Source: an uncultured Burkholderiales bacterium
GTDB taxonomy: Bacteria; Pseudomonadota; Gammaproteobacteria; Burkholderiales; Burkholderiaceae_C
Assembly (NCBI GenBank): GCA_903822825.1
Contig: CAIJQQ010000060.1
Location: 179,791 to 243,790 of the forward strand
Direction: 5' to 3'
DNA length: 64,000 nt
A program made the position numbers and the translations under genes. The notes under the pieces were generated by a model. It was given only the letters and a program-made list of their open reading frames with translations. It made no database searches and was not told the DNA's origin. Numbering within the stretch: position 1 is the stretch's first letter; each line of letters begins with the position of its first letter. Positions 18,490 through 28,722 of the stretch are shown piece by piece.

Positions 18490-18513
18490 CATGTGGGATG
18501 GGACGAAAAAAAA

Positions 18514-18774
18514 TCAGCGTGCGTCGGGCAACTCGATCTTGACTTCCAGCACTTCAAGATTGTCCTGACGCTCCAAATTGACTTTGATGTCATCAGGGTT
18601 GATCTTGATGTACTTGCTGATCACTGCCACGAGCTCACGTTGCAAAGCGGGCAGGTAATCGGGCTCGGCGGCATTGCGGCCACTGCGCTCGTGCGCCAGA
18701 ATGATCTGCAGGCGCTCTTTGGCCACACTGGCGGTTTTCTTGTTTTCGCCCAAGAGGAAGGAAAGAAACGACAT
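18514..18774 (-). CDS. minE: cell division topological specificity factor MinE
   Basis: 86 residues. The N-terminus [22 protein letters not shown] carries the membrane-targeting and MinD-binding helix, and [10 protein letters not shown] is the contact helix. MinE stimulates the MinD ATPase and drives pole-to-pole oscillation so that division occurs at midcell. It starts 3 bp after the minD stop. A strong terminator follows. Confidence 0.96.
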   Translation of the reverse strand: MSFLSFLLGENKKTASVAKERLQIILAHERSGRNAAEPDYLPALQRELVAVISKYIKINPDDIKVNLERQDNLEVLEVKIELPDAR

Positions 18775-18777
18775 GGT

Positions 18778-19593
18778 TCACTTGCCTCCAAACATACGCT
18801 TGAAGAAACCGGGTTTTTCGGCTTCAGTGAAACGCATCGGTTTGTCTTCGCCCAAGAAGCGATCAATCACGTCTTTGTAAGCCTCCGACACATCGCTGTT
18901 GGCCATGTGGATCGCAGGGGTGCCTTGGTTGGACGCCTGCAAAACGTTTTCACTCTCAGGAATCACGCCCAACAACTTGATGCGCAAAATGTCTTGAATG
19001 TCTTGCAGCGACAGCATCTGACCTTCTTCAACCCGGTTGGGGTTGTAGCGGGTGATCAACAAATGTTCTTTGATCGGGTCCAAACCTTCAATGGCGCGTT
19101 TGGTTTTGCTGCCCAACATGCCCAAAATACGGTCTGAGTCGCGCACCGAAGACACTTCAGGGTTGGTCACCACCAAGGCTTCGTCGGCAAAGTGCATGGC
19201 CATCAAAGCACCGGTCTCGATGCCTGCAGGCGAGTCACACACGATGTACTCGAAACCCATGCCGCTCAGGTCATTCAAAACCTTTTCGACACCTTCTTGA
19301 GACAAAGCATCTTTGTCACGGGTTTGTGAAGCGGCCAACACAAACAGGTTGTCGCACTGTTTGTCTTTGATGAGGGCTTGGTTCAGGTTGGCTTCGCCTT
19401 GGATCACATTGATCAGGTCGTATACCACACGACGCTCACACCCCATGATCAGGTCCAAATTGCGAAGGCCGACGTCAAAATCGATGACCGCTGTTTTGAA
19501 CCCCTTGAGGGCCAGGCCAGTGGCAAAACTGGCGCTGGTGGTGGTCTTGCCCACACCGCCTTTGCCGGAAGTGACGACAACAATTTTTGCCAT
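18778..19593 (-). CDS. minD: septum site-determining ATPase MinD
   Basis: 271 residues from ATG 19591-19593 (MAKIVVVTSG). The deviant Walker A KGGVGKTT is at residues 11-18, with DFDVGLRNLD and YIVCDSPAGIE downstream. The C-terminal amphipathic membrane-targeting helix (KPGFFKRMFGGK) is intact. MinD recruits MinC to the membrane and is displaced by MinE. An upstream ATG-like extension (11 residues) was rejected because the P-loop normally begins about residue 10. Confidence 0.97.
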   Translation of the reverse strand: MAKIVVVTSGKGGVGKTTTSASFATGLALKGFKTAVIDFDVGLRNLDLIMGCERRVVYDLINVIQGEANLNQALIKDKQCDNLFVLAASQTRDKDALSQEGVEKVLNDLSGMGFEYIVCDSPAGIETGALMAMHFADEALVVTNPEVSSVRDSDRILGMLGSKTKRAIEGLDPIKEHLLITRYNPNRVEEGQMLSLQDIQDILRIKLLGVIPESENVLQASNQGTPAIHMANSDVSEAYKDVIDRFLGEDKPMRFTEAEKPGFFKRMFGGK

Positions 19594-19635
19594 GGGGTTT
19601 TCTTTCTGGAATGGAATGAAGATCAAAGAGGAGGA

Positions 19636-20412
19636 TCAAGCCAGTAAAGGCTGAATCAAAAGTTTTTCGCCCTCAGGCCCGGATTGTAAAAAAACCTGGG
19701 CTGGGCGACCGTGCACATCGGCCGGCAATGCTTTGTCGGTGGTCCGGTAAACACCGGCAATGGACACCAACTCAGGCTCCATGGACTGGGCAAAAATGCG
19801 GGCTTGGGTGTTGCCCCGTGCACCTGCAATCGCCTTGCCACGCAATGGCGCATAGACATGGATGTTGCCATCGGCAATCACCTCGGCTCCAGGGTTGACC
19901 ATGGCCAGTACCACCAGATCACCACCCTTGGCATAAACCTGTTGGCCAGACCGAAGCGGTTTGTCGATCACCAAGGTGGCCACAGCATGCGCTGGGGGGT
20001 GAGCCCTTGTCTCGGCTTGAACAGGCTCTGGGATGGTCTCTGAGACCGCCTGTTGGGGCATTGGCCTGCGCATGCGCAAGTCAGAAGCATCCACCAATCC
20101 GCACGCTTGAGCCGCGGCCTGTTGAGCCCCTTCGGCGCCTTTGATGGCCAAAGGCAACAAACCTTGCTGCCGCAAGACCGCTGTGAGCCCTGGAAAATCC
20201 ATGACCGGGCAAGTTTCATCGAGTTCGAGCGCAGTCACATCGATCACGACCGGGTCCTGGTCAAAAAAGCCAGGAGACTCTGCCAATTGCGCTTTCAAAG
20301 CCGCTTCAACGGCATGGATGTCTGTGGTCTTGAGCAGCAAGGCCAAAAGTGGCAAATCGGCACTTTTGATGTCATAGCAATGGAACAAGGGAGCTGCTGA
20401 AGCGAGCGACAT
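19636..20412 (-). CDS. minC: septum site-determining protein MinC
   Basis: 258 residues. An N-terminal domain (FHCYDIKSADLPLLALLL) is followed by a variable linker and the C-terminal beta-helix domain with LRSGQQVYAKGGDLVVLA and GAEVIADGNIHVYAPLRGKA, which binds MinD and FtsZ. It inhibits FtsZ polymerisation near the poles. It is the first gene of minCDE; 42 bp separate it from minD. Upstream is a 318-bp gap with DnaA boxes. Confidence 0.96.
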   Translation of the reverse strand: MSLASAAPLFHCYDIKSADLPLLALLLKTTDIHAVEAALKAQLAESPGFFDQDPVVIDVTALELDETCPVMDFPGLTAVLRQQGLLPLAIKGAEGAQQAAAQACGLVDASDLRMRRPMPQQAVSETIPEPVQAETRAHPPAHAVATLVIDKPLRSGQQVYAKGGDLVVLAMVNPGAEVIADGNIHVYAPLRGKAIAGARGNTQARIFAQSMEPELVSIAGVYRTTDKALPADVHGRPAQVFLQSGPEGEKLLIQPLLA

Positions 20413-20730
20413 GGGGCCAGTGGGTGTGAAGTAGGGCGAAATCTTAACAGTCCAGTTGTCCCTGTCTGTATCTCTATCGTTTTATATCTTTAAATAGTCG
20501 TAGTAGATAAGGGAAGCCATGTGCTGTGGACAAGGCTGATTTTGTCTGGTTTGACAAAGGTTTGCGTTGTCTTGAGGCCTGTGGAAGCCCCTGCTTCGCA
20601 TCTGCTTTCAAACCATGAACAACTTGAGTGGATCGAAAAAACTGTGGATAACTCCGGTGTTGCTCTTTTTTTATCCACAGCTTTGTGCATTGACTTATGG
20701 ACCGATCACCCATGCCGTTGGCTTGTATTT
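20413..20730. other. intergenic region with DnaA boxes and an AT-rich tract (possible origin-type region)
   Basis: Two perfect DnaA boxes face each other: TGTGGATAA at 20643-20651 and TTATCCACA at 20671-20679, 19 bp apart. A one-mismatch box, TGTGGACAA, lies at 20525-20533. An AT-rich run (20480-20510, TTTTATATCTTTAAATAG) lies on the minC side. This arrangement resembles a small origin or a DnaA-controlled promoter. No dnaA, dnaN or gyrB gene is in the window, so an oriC call is not supported beyond this. The minC promoter must also lie here. Confidence 0.5.
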
Positions 20731-21219
20731 TCAATGGCGCATTGGGTGGCCATGCGCCATGCCTTGGCCCATGCGCTGAACCATGAACTGTGCGGTTTCA
20801 GCGTCAAAAGTCTTTTTTTGCTCAAGAGTCAAACTGGCATAAAAGGCTTTGGTGGCATCGGCGCGTTTTTGCATGCGTGCATCGCGCTGTGCTTTGAATG
20901 CCTGCATCTGGTCGATGCGCTCGGGCGTCGTCAACTTTTCCATTGCAGAAAGGTCAGGGCGTGGCAGGGGCGTACCAGGCGGCTGCATGGCTTGTGTAAA
21001 AGCAGTCCAGGAAGCGTCTTGAGCCGTTTGCAATTGCAGTTTGGCTTTGAGCTCATTCAAGTGCTTGTTGTGGCGTTCTGTCATGCGCTCGCGCATTTTC
21101 TCCATGCGTGAAGGGCGCTGACCGTCTGGCGCAGGAGCAGGGGTCGTTTGGGCGAAAGCGGTGCCTGCCAGCAAAGACAGCAAGCCCGCAGTGATCAACA
21201 GACGGTGGGCGAGTTTCAT
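20731..21219 (-). CDS. Spy/CpxP-like periplasmic protein with LTxxQ motifs
   Basis: 162 residues from ATG 21217-21219, preceded by AAAGGAAC. A signal peptide (about residues 1-23, ending TAFAQ) is followed by a highly charged, helical, Met/His/Gln-rich body with LTTPERIDQ and LTLEQKKTF, the LTxxQ pattern of the Spy/CpxP fold. Such proteins are periplasmic chaperones or sensors of envelope or metal stress. The C-terminus is His/Met-rich (HGHPMRH), which may bind metal and fits the copper genes 1.5 kb away. The exact role is not determinable. Confidence 0.75.
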   Translation of the reverse strand: MKLAHRLLITAGLLSLLAGTAFAQTTPAPAPDGQRPSRMEKMRERMTERHNKHLNELKAKLQLQTAQDASWTAFTQAMQPPGTPLPRPDLSAMEKLTTPERIDQMQAFKAQRDARMQKRADATKAFYASLTLEQKKTFDAETAQFMVQRMGQGMAHGHPMRH

Positions 21220-21363
21220 CAGAGTTCCTTTCAAAGAAGAGCCTGAAAGCCCGTGCGTTCAGGTCAAAGGCCATTGTGGGTGCCGCATGTAAAGCGAACA
21301 TGCACAAGCACACTTGCTGTGTAAAGTTGAAAAAATCGGTGCTCCACAACCGTGGTGCAGCGC

Positions 21364-22242
21364 TCAATGGCCAAACCGGCCGGTTTGGAAGTCTTCGACG
21401 GCCTGCATCAACTCATCCCGCGTGTTCATCACAAAAGGGCCGTATTGCGCTATGGGCTCACCCAAAGGACTGCCCGCGATCAAAAGGGCACGGGCGCCCG
21501 AACTGGCTCGCAAAGTCACGCCATCGCCTTCGTTGCGCAGCACGCCCATGCGGTGCAGCGGCACATCCTGGGCCTCGCCGCTTGCGCTCAGCACCTGCAA
21601 GGTGCCCCTGTAAACGTAGACAAAGGCATTGTGCGTGCTGGCCAAAGGCTGGCTGAAAGTCTGGTCACCCGAAAAATGCAGGTCCAGGTAGAGGGGATCG
21701 GTGGGGTAGGCGCTGACCGGCCTGTCCATGGCGCCTGTCACACCGTGACTGTGGCCCGAGATGATGCGCACCTGCACGCCTTCTGGCGTGCTCACTTCTG
21801 GGATGCTGTCGCTTTGGATGTCCTTGTAACAAGGCGTGCACATTTTTTGGTGCGATGGCAGGTTCAACCAAAGCTGAAAGCCTTCCATGACGCCCTCTTC
21901 TTGCTCGGGCATTTCACTGTGGATTACACCACGGCCAGCGGTCATCCATTGCACGCCGCCATTTTGCAAAAGGCCTTGAGCGCCTGTGCTGTCTTGGTGG
22001 CGCATGCGCCCTGCGATCATGTAAGTCACGGTTTCAAACCCCCGGTGCGGGTGGTCCGGGAAACCAGCACCGTAGTCCTTGGGGTCGTTGCTGCCAAATT
22101 GGTCGAGCATCAAGAAAGGGTCCAGGCGCTGCTGCCATTCACCTGTGAGCACGCGCATCAGCTTGACGCCTGCCCCGTCACGGGTGGCACGGCCAGCGAC
22201 AAGGGATTCCAGACCGCGGGGATTTTGAACAAACAAAGTCAT
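21364..22242 (-). CDS. pirin family protein
   Basis: 292 residues. The N-terminal cupin has GFPDHPHRGFETVTYMIAGRM, with the metal-binding His-x-His and Glu motifs of pirins, and a second cupin-like domain follows. Some pirins are quercetinases, others are regulators; no specific reaction can be assigned. Downstream is the Spy-like gene; the copper chaperone gene ends 50 bp upstream on the same strand. Confidence 0.92.
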   Translation of the reverse strand: MTLFVQNPRGLESLVAGRATRDGAGVKLMRVLTGEWQQRLDPFLMLDQFGSNDPKDYGAGFPDHPHRGFETVTYMIAGRMRHQDSTGAQGLLQNGGVQWMTAGRGVIHSEMPEQEEGVMEGFQLWLNLPSHQKMCTPCYKDIQSDSIPEVSTPEGVQVRIISGHSHGVTGAMDRPVSAYPTDPLYLDLHFSGDQTFSQPLASTHNAFVYVYRGTLQVLSASGEAQDVPLHRMGVLRNEGDGVTLRASSGARALLIAGSPLGEPIAQYGPFVMNTRDELMQAVEDFQTGRFGH

Positions 22243-22292
22243 GTGCTCAATGGTGCAGAGAATGAATCAAATGGGTGGTCGATTGACGAAAA

Positions 22293-22490
22293 TCAAGACT
22301 GAACCCGGTAACCTTCTTCCACAATGGCTTGGGCCAATGCTTCGCGGGGTTGCGCGGAATCTACTTCGACTTTGTTTTGGCTGCGGTCGATGACGACCTT
22401 GGCTTGGGCATCGAGGCTGAGCAGTACTTTGGTCACGGCTTTTTCGCAGTGCCCACAGGTCATGCCTTCAACGGTGAAAATCTGGTTCAT
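22293..22490 (-). CDS. heavy-metal-associated (HMA) copper chaperone, CopZ-like
   Basis: 65 residues from ATG 22488-22490 (MNQIFTVEG), a single HMA domain with the metal-binding motif GMTCGHC (Cys12, Cys15). It should carry Cu(I) in the cytoplasm to the P-type ATPase encoded divergently 68 bp away. A longer reading of 86 residues adds a non-homologous N-terminus and was rejected. Confidence 0.9.
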   Translation of the reverse strand: MNQIFTVEGMTCGHCEKAVTKVLLSLDAQAKVVIDRSQNKVEVDSAQPREALAQAIVEEGYRVQS

Positions 22491-22510
22491 GTTTCTTCCT
22501 TGCGATGCCC

Positions 22511-22523
22511 ACCCCTCAGGGGT
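22511..22523. promoter_or_regulatory. inverted repeat between copZ and copA
   Basis: ACCCCTCAGGGGT is a 6-bp perfect inverted repeat around one base, central in the 68-bp divergent promoter region of the copper genes. G-tract palindromes of this kind are typical of CsoR-type sites, but no regulator gene is adjacent. The assignment is inference only. Confidence 0.35.
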
Positions 22524-22558
22524 ACGCCACAAGCTTAAGTGAAAAAAGTACATTCGAC

Positions 22559-24775
22559 ATGACGCAGATCAAGACAGCACAAGCAAAAACCGTCGACATC
22601 GGCATTGGGGGAATGACCTGTGCCTCGTGTGTGGCACGGGTTGAAAAGGCGCTGAACAAGGTGCCTGGCGTCACATCCGTAGCTGTCAACTTGGCCACCG
22701 AATCGGCGCGCATTGCCGTGGTAGACCCCGAACTCACCGATGCGCGACTGCGCCGCGCCATCCGCGATGCGGGATACGAGCCGCGCTCGTCGGAGGCTGC
22801 AGAGACCGATGCCAACAACGCCAGACCGTGGACCGGGTTTGCGCCCGTGGCCTGGGGCCTCGCACTGTCTGCTCCGCTCGTGCTGCCCATGTTGGCAAGC
22901 TTGTGGGGCCAGCACTGGATGTTGCCGGCCTGGATGCAGTTTGCACTGGCCACGCCTGTGCAATTTATTTTGGGCGCCCGCTTTTACAAGGCGGGCTGGC
23001 ATGCCCTGCAGGCACGCACGGGCAACATGGATTTACTCGTCTCCTTGGGCACGACCGCAGGCTGGATGCTGTCGGTGTGGTTGTGGCTCACGGCCAGCGG
23101 GCACCATGCGCCGCACTTGTACTTTGAAGGCTCGGCGGTGGTCATCACCCTGGTGCTGTTGGGCAAATGGCTAGAAGCCCGCGCCAAGCGCCAGACCACC
23201 GAAGCCATCCGTGCCCTGCATGCCCTGCGGCCCGACAAGGCGCACTGGATGGGCCAAGACGGCGAAGTCGACGTGCCGGTGGACGAAATCCTGAAAGGTG
23301 ACTTGATCGTGGTGCGCCCGGGCGAGCGTTTTCCACTCGACGGCGAGTTGGTTGAAGGCCAAACGCAGGTGGATGAATCCATGCTGACTGGCGAGCCTTT
23401 GCCCGTGTCCAAAGCCTTGGGTGCGCGGCTCACGGGGGGCTCAATCAACGGTGACGGCCGTGTACTCATGCGCGTGACGGCGGTGGGCCACGAGACGGTG
23501 CTTTCGCGCATCATTCGTCTGGTCGAAGATGCACAAGCGGCCAAAGCCCCGATTCAGCGGCTGGTGGACAAAGTGGCCGAAGTCTTCGTGCCAGTGGTGT
23601 TGCTGGTCGCCTTGCTCACCTTGGCCGTGTGGATGTTCCAAGGCGCGAACTTTGAAACGGCGCTGATCCACGCGGTGGCGGTGTTGGTGATTGCCTGCCC
23701 TTGCGCGCTGGGGCTGGCCACGCCCGTGGCCATCATGGCGGGCACAGGAGTGGCGGCCAAACACGGTATTTTGATCAAAGAAGCGCAGGCGCTTGAAACC
23801 GCGCACCGCGTGCAGACCGTGGCCTTTGACAAAACCGGCACCCTCACCGTGGGCCAGCCGCGCTTGACGCAACAAGTGACGGCCACCGGGCAAGACATGG
23901 CGCTGGCCTTGGGCTGGGCGGCCAGTGTGCAAAGCGGCAGCGAACACCCTTTGGCACGCGCCGTGGTGGCGTCCGCCAAGGCGCAAGGGCTGAGTCTTTT
24001 TGCCCCTATCGACCTGGCAGCAGCCCCAGGTCGGGGTGTGCAGGCCACGGTCGAGGGGCGCGCCTTGTTGCTGGGCAGCTTGCGTTGGTTGCAACAAGAA
24101 GGCATGGACAAACACTTGTGGGCCAGCGAAGTGCTCGCCTTGCAAGCGCAAGGGGCCACGCTGTCGGCCCTGGCCGAGCGCACCGCCACGGGCGTGCAAG
24201 GTTTGCTGCTCATGGCCTTTGGCGACGAACCCAAGGCGGGTGCTGCCGAGGCGCTGGCGGCTTTGCGCGCACGCGGCCTGAAGCTGGTGATGATTTCGGG
24301 CGACAACCAGGCTGCCGCCGAGATCATGGCACGGCGACTGGGCCTGCGGCCCGAAGACGGCGAAGTGCTGGCCGATGTTCTGCCCGGCGACAAGGCCGCC
24401 AAGGTGCAGCAGTTACGCGAAAGTGGTCGCATCGTTGCCATGGTGGGCGATGGTGTGAACGACGCCCCGGCACTGGCCGCCGCCGACGTGGGCCTGGCCA
24501 TGGGCAACGGCACCGATGTGGCCATGCATGCCGCAGGCATCACCCTGATGCGTGGCGATGTGGCGCTGGTGGGCGCGGCGCTCGACATTTCGGCGCGCAC
24601 CGTGGCCAAGATACGGCAAAACCTGTTTTGGGCTTTTGCTTACAACGTGGCAGGCATCCCATTGGCGGCGCTGGGCTACCTTAACCCGGTCATTGCGGGC
24701 GCCGCCATGGCGCTCAGTTCAGTCAGTGTGATGGGCAATGCCCTCTTGCTCAGGCGATGGAAGCCGCGCGACTGA
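22559..24775 (+). CDS. copA: copper-translocating P1B-type ATPase
   Basis: 738 residues from ATG 22559. One N-terminal HMA domain with GMTCASC (Cys21, Cys24) is followed by eight predicted membrane segments, the actuator motif [11 protein letters not shown], the ion-binding CPC (Cys380-Pro-Cys382, [11 protein letters not shown]), the phosphorylation motif DKTGT (Asp424) and the hinge GDGVNDAPA. All catalytic motifs are intact. It exports Cu(I) from the cytoplasm. The 3' end overlaps the convergent VirK/YbjX gene by 57 bp. Confidence 0.95.
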   Translation: MTQIKTAQAKTVDIGIGGMTCASCVARVEKALNKVPGVTSVAVNLATESARIAVVDPELTDARLRRAIRDAGYEPRSSEAAETDANNARPWTGFAPVAWGLALSAPLVLPMLASLWGQHWMLPAWMQFALATPVQFILGARFYKAGWHALQARTGNMDLLVSLGTTAGWMLSVWLWLTASGHHAPHLYFEGSAVVITLVLLGKWLEARAKRQTTEAIRALHALRPDKAHWMGQDGEVDVPVDEILKGDLIVVRPGERFPLDGELVEGQTQVDESMLTGEPLPVSKALGARLTGGSINGDGRVLMRVTAVGHETVLSRIIRLVEDAQAAKAPIQRLVDKVAEVFVPVVLLVALLTLAVWMFQGANFETALIHAVAVLVIACPCALGLATPVAIMAGTGVAAKHGILIKEAQALETAHRVQTVAFDKTGTLTVGQPRLTQQVTATGQDMALALGWAASVQSGSEHPLARAVVASAKAQGLSLFAPIDLAAAPGRGVQATVEGRALLLGSLRWLQQEGMDKHLWASEVLALQAQGATLSALAERTATGVQGLLLMAFGDEPKAGAAEALAALRARGLKLVMISGDNQAAAEIMARRLGLRPEDGEVLADVLPGDKAAKVQQLRESGRIVAMVGDGVNDAPALAAADVGLAMGNGTDVAMHAAGITLMRGDVALVGAALDISARTVAKIRQNLFWAFAYNVAGIPLAALGYLNPVIAGAAMALSSVSVMGNALLLRRWKPRD

Positions 24776-25648
24776 GCGCAAGTTCGCCACCGACGCGCTC
24801 AAGCCTTCGAGCAGCGTCCCTGCCAAAGCCGCTTTGCGCTTGGCCTCAGCCCGTTTGTTCGACGCCACAACGCTGAAGTCCTGCGGGATCACCACCTGAG
24901 GGCTGACCACAAAGAAACCGCCGCTCTCGGGCCTGGCCCCCAGATCGCGCCACAGGCCTTCGAGGTCGACTTTGATCTTCATGCGCCGCACCGGGTTGAG
25001 GGCCACCCGCTGGCGGTTGGACACCAGCAACACACGCGCACAGCCGAAAGCGTGGGCCAGTTGGCGCATCGCCTGCAGCAGCAGGACGGATGGGCGGTAG
25101 CCGTGGAAACTTTTGGTCGCTTGGCGAATCAGGTCTTTGGCACCGTCATCGCGCGAGCCTTGCAAACGCGTCACCAGCATGTCGCAATCGTCAGCGTTAG
25201 AGGCCAACAGGAAAGTGGCCGAATACAAAAAGTGTTCACCCCAGTAAAGCTGCAGGCTCATTTCGCCTTCGCGGTGCCCGTCACGGATCGCTTGCAAGCG
25301 CAGTGTCGCCAGCTCGCCCGTTTTGGTCTCGACCTTTGAAACCAGCAAGGGCTTTTGGGCCGAATGGCTCAGCAAAGTGCTCAGACCCAGCTGGGAGACC
25401 AAGCGGTAATGGCCCACGATCAGGTCAACCCGCTGGTCGCAACTCAGGGACCGAAAGCCGTAGGGCCGGTAAATGCGCGTCAGCAGCTTGGGGAAGTCGA
25501 CCAACTGTTGCCATAGCACCGGATGCGCACGCACAAAACCGACCCAATGGCGGGTGGCTCTGGGAAAGAAAACCCGACCCAGCAAGAGCTTGACCCGTTC
25601 ACGGGGGTGTGCCTTCAAACGGGTCCAGGTGTCTTGCCAGTCGGTCAT
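24719..25648 (-). CDS. VirK/YbjX family protein (DUF535)
   Basis: 309 residues from ATG 25646-25648, whose ATGA overlaps the RND transporter stop by 4 nt. Family features include [37 protein letters not shown] and [17 protein letters not shown]. VirK/YbjX proteins were implicated in virulence and envelope/antimicrobial-peptide phenotypes in enterobacteria, but no biochemical activity is established. It is the last gene of the metal-efflux operon here. The 3' end runs 57 bp into copA. Confidence 0.82.
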   Translation of the reverse strand: MTDWQDTWTRLKAHPRERVKLLLGRVFFPRATRHWVGFVRAHPVLWQQLVDFPKLLTRIYRPYGFRSLSCDQRVDLIVGHYRLVSQLGLSTLLSHSAQKPLLVSKVETKTGELATLRLQAIRDGHREGEMSLQLYWGEHFLYSATFLLASNADDCDMLVTRLQGSRDDGAKDLIRQATKSFHGYRPSVLLLQAMRQLAHAFGCARVLLVSNRQRVALNPVRRMKIKVDLEGLWRDLGARPESGGFFVVSPQVVIPQDFSVVASNKRAEAKRKAALAGTLLEGLSASVANLRSVARLPSPEQEGIAHHTD

Positions 25649-28600
25649 GCGTTTTCGGTGGGTGCGGTGTTCTTGGTGAACCAAGAAGCATAAAGCACAG
25701 GCAACACCACCAAGGTCAACAAGGTGGCGGTGATCAGTCCACCGATCACCACGATGGCCAAGGGCCGCTGGGTTTCCGACCCAATGTCGTGGCTCAGCGC
25801 CATGGGCAACAGGCCCAAAGCGGCCAGCATGGCGGTCATCAGCACCGTGCGCAGGCGTTGCTGCGCACCTTCTTTGACAGCGTCGATCACGTTGTAGCCC
25901 GCGTTGCGCAACTGCTGGAAGACCGAGAGCATCACCACCCCGTTGAGCACCGCCTGACCGGACAGGGCAATGAACCCGATGGCCGCCGACACCGACAGCG
26001 GGATGCTGAACACCCACAGCGCGATGAAGCCACCGATCAAGGCCAGCGGCACATTGATCAGGATCAGCGCTGCGGTCTTCACCGATTTGAACGCGTCAAA
26101 CAACAGCACGAAGATCAACAGCAGCGATATGGGCACCACCACCGACAGGCGCTGCATGGCGCGTTCCTGGTTTTCAAATTCACCAGACCAGTTGACCACA
26201 TAGTTCTCGGGAATCTTCACATTCGCCTCGACGCGTTGCTTCATGTCAGCGACCACCGAACCCATGTCGCGGCCTTTGATGAAGATGCCGATGGCCATGG
26301 TGCGGTGACCCGCTTCGCGGGCGATGTTCATGGCCCCGCTGGCTTGGCGGATTTTGCTCACGGCGCCCAAGGTGGTGTAGCCCCCGTTGGGGATGGCGAT
26401 GGGGGTGCTGGGCAGCAAGGCGATAGAGCGGTCATCCTCTGGCAGGCGCACAGCCACAGCGAATTTGCGCTCGCCTTCCCAGATTTGCGTCGCGGCTTTG
26501 CCAGCCAGCGCGGCCTCGATCACGTCCTGGATGTCGCTCACGTTCAGACCAAAACGGGCCGCGCGTTCGCGGTCGATGTCGATCACCAACTGGGGCAGTT
26601 CGCCCAGGCGGTCCACCTCAGCGCGCTGGATGCCCTTGACCTGCTTGAACTCGCGCTGCATGGCTTCCACCAGGCGGCGCAGCTCACCCAAATCGTCACC
26701 AGCCACCTTGACCACGATCTGGCCTTTGATTTGCGAGATTGATTCGAGCACGTTGTCGCGGATGGGCTGCGAGAATGCCGGGTCGACACCGGGGATCACG
26801 GCCAGCCGCTTGTCCATTTCATCGACAAGTTGATCGTGCGTGAGGCCTTTGCGCCATTCTTCGGCGGGCTTCACGTCCACAAAGACCTCGGCCATGCTCA
26901 GCGTCTTGGGGTCGGTGCCGTCTTCGGGCTGGCCCGACTTGGACACCACGGTGCGCACTTCAGGGATGGTCAGCAAGGCCTTGCGAGCCATGCGCAGCAC
27001 GTTGGCCGCTTCGTTTTGCGACACGCTCGCAGGCATGTCCCAGTTGACCCAGAACGTGCCTTCGTTGAGCTCAGGCAAAAACTCCGAGCCCAACCGAGAG
27101 GCCGCGCCAATCGACAGCGCAAATGCCGACACCGCGATCACCACCACTTTGCGGCGGTTCGTCAGTGACCAGTCGAGCACAGGGGCGTAGAAGTTTTTGA
27201 GTGAGCGGACCAAGCGGTTGTCGCCGTGGGGGAGCTTCTTGCGCAGCATCCAATAAGCCAGCAAAGGCACCAGCGTGAGCGAGAAAATCAGCGAGCCAAC
27301 CAGTGCTGTGGTCACCGACAGCGCCATGGGCTGAAAGATGCGCCCTTCGTGGCGCTGCAAGGCAAAAATCGGGATGTGCGCGGCAATGATGATCAGCATC
27401 GAAAACAGGGTGGGCCTTCCGACCTCGTTGGCCGCATCGGTGATGAGTGCCTTGCGTTCTTTGTCGCTCATGCCTTCGCCGCGTTCGGCCAGGCGGTGCA
27501 TGATGTTCTCGATCACGATCACCGCCCCGTCCACGATGATGCCAAAGTCCATGGCGCCCAGGCTCAGTAAGTTGGCGGGCACGCCCATGATCTTCAGGCC
27601 CATGAAGGTCGACAGCAGGGCCAGCGGAATGATCACCACCACGGCCAGGGTAGCGCGCAAGTTCGACAAGAACAGGTACAGCACCAGGGCCACGAGCAAC
27701 GCCCCTTCGACCATGTTCTTGAACACCGTCGTCAGCGTCTTTTCCATCAGCCAGGTGCGGTCATAGAAAGGCACGATCTGCACCCCTTTGGGCAAGCCGC
27801 GGTCGTTGAGCTGGGCGATGCGGTCTTTCACGGCTTTGAGCACTACGCTCGGGTTTTCACCTTTGCGCATGATCACGATGCCGATCACGGCGTCATCGTC
27901 ATCGTCCTGCCCTGTCGTGCCCAGGCGGGGCACAGCGCCCAGCTTGATTTGGGCCACATCGCGGATCAGGATGGGCGAGCCGTTGCGCGAGTCCAGGACG
28001 ATCTGACCGATTTCTTCGGGCGAGCGCAAAAGACCAATGCCCCGGATGGCGAACTGCTGCGCACCTTGCGCTACGTAGCTGCCGCCAGCGTTGGAGTTGC
28101 CGCGTCCCAGGGCGTCGAGCAGGTTCTGAAACGTCAGTTTGTAGGCGCGCAGTTTGTCCAGGTCGGGCTGCACTTCGTACTGCTTGATGAAGCCGCCCAT
28201 GGCCACCACATCGGCCACACCAGGTACTTGGCGCAATGAGCGCTCGATGGTCCAGTCCTCGATGGTGCGCAGGTCGGTGGTCGACAAGCCATCGCCCCGG
28301 ATGCGGTAGCGCATGATTTCGCCCACAGGCGTGGCGTTGGGGGCGATGTTGACCTGGGCGCCTTGCGGCAAGTCCACAGAGGCCAGGCGCTCGTTGACCT
28401 GTTGGCGGGCCAGATTGACTTCGGCTTTTTCGTCAAAGGTGATGACGGTGAACGACAGGCCGAACTGGGTGTGCGAGAAAACACGGATCGAATTGGGCAG
28501 GCCCGACAAGGCCGTCTCCAGCGGCAGGGTGACCTGCTTCTCCACCTCTTCGGCCGCTCTGCCAGGGTACAGCGCAATCACGGTGACTTGCGTGTCGGTC

Positions 28601-28722
28601 ACGTCGGGAAAGGCTTCGACCGACAGGTTCTTGAACGCCGTCACGCCTGCCATGACAAACAGCAGCAAGCCCAGCACGATGAAGAGCGGCTCGTTCAGCG
28701 CATAGTGGATCAGCTTTTTCAT
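25645..28722 (-). CDS. heavy-metal efflux RND transporter, CzcA-like
   Basis: 1025 residues with 12 predicted membrane segments and two large periplasmic loops. TM4 reads MDFGIIVDGAVIVIEN with Asp392, Asp398 and Glu405; their spacing is the same as Asp402/Asp408/Glu415 of CzcA, the proton-relay residues of divalent-cation HME transporters, and unlike the CusA Cu/Ag type. It should export Zn/Co/Cd/Ni-type cations with the adaptor and outer-membrane factor encoded upstream in the same operon. Start overlaps the adaptor stop by 4 nt. Confidence 0.93.
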   Translation of the reverse strand: MKKLIHYALNEPLFIVLGLLLFVMAGVTAFKNLSVEAFPDVTDTQVTVIALYPGRAAEEVEKQVTLPLETALSGLPNSIRVFSHTQFGLSFTVITFDEKAEVNLARQQVNERLASVDLPQGAQVNIAPNATPVGEIMRYRIRGDGLSTTDLRTIEDWTIERSLRQVPGVADVVAMGGFIKQYEVQPDLDKLRAYKLTFQNLLDALGRGNSNAGGSYVAQGAQQFAIRGIGLLRSPEEIGQIVLDSRNGSPILIRDVAQIKLGAVPRLGTTGQDDDDDAVIGIVIMRKGENPSVVLKAVKDRIAQLNDRGLPKGVQIVPFYDRTWLMEKTLTTVFKNMVEGALLVALVLYLFLSNLRATLAVVVIIPLALLSTFMGLKIMGVPANLLSLGAMDFGIIVDGAVIVIENIMHRLAERGEGMSDKERKALITDAANEVGRPTLFSMLIIIAAHIPIFALQRHEGRIFQPMALSVTTALVGSLIFSLTLVPLLAYWMLRKKLPHGDNRLVRSLKNFYAPVLDWSLTNRRKVVVIAVSAFALSIGAASRLGSEFLPELNEGTFWVNWDMPASVSQNEAANVLRMARKALLTIPEVRTVVSKSGQPEDGTDPKTLSMAEVFVDVKPAEEWRKGLTHDQLVDEMDKRLAVIPGVDPAFSQPIRDNVLESISQIKGQIVVKVAGDDLGELRRLVEAMQREFKQVKGIQRAEVDRLGELPQLVIDIDRERAARFGLNVSDIQDVIEAALAGKAATQIWEGERKFAVAVRLPEDDRSIALLPSTPIAIPNGGYTTLGAVSKIRQASGAMNIAREAGHRTMAIGIFIKGRDMGSVVADMKQRVEANVKIPENYVVNWSGEFENQERAMQRLSVVVPISLLLIFVLLFDAFKSVKTAALILINVPLALIGGFIALWVFSIPLSVSAAIGFIALSGQAVLNGVVMLSVFQQLRNAGYNVIDAVKEGAQQRLRTVLMTAMLAALGLLPMALSHDIGSETQRPLAIVVIGGLITATLLTLVVLPVLYASWFTKNTAPTENA

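Noticed and set aside
20413..20730. Declaring this gap the chromosomal oriC
   Set aside because: Only two exact DnaA boxes are present, and no dnaA, dnaN, gyrB or rpmH gene is in the window; kept only as a candidate region.
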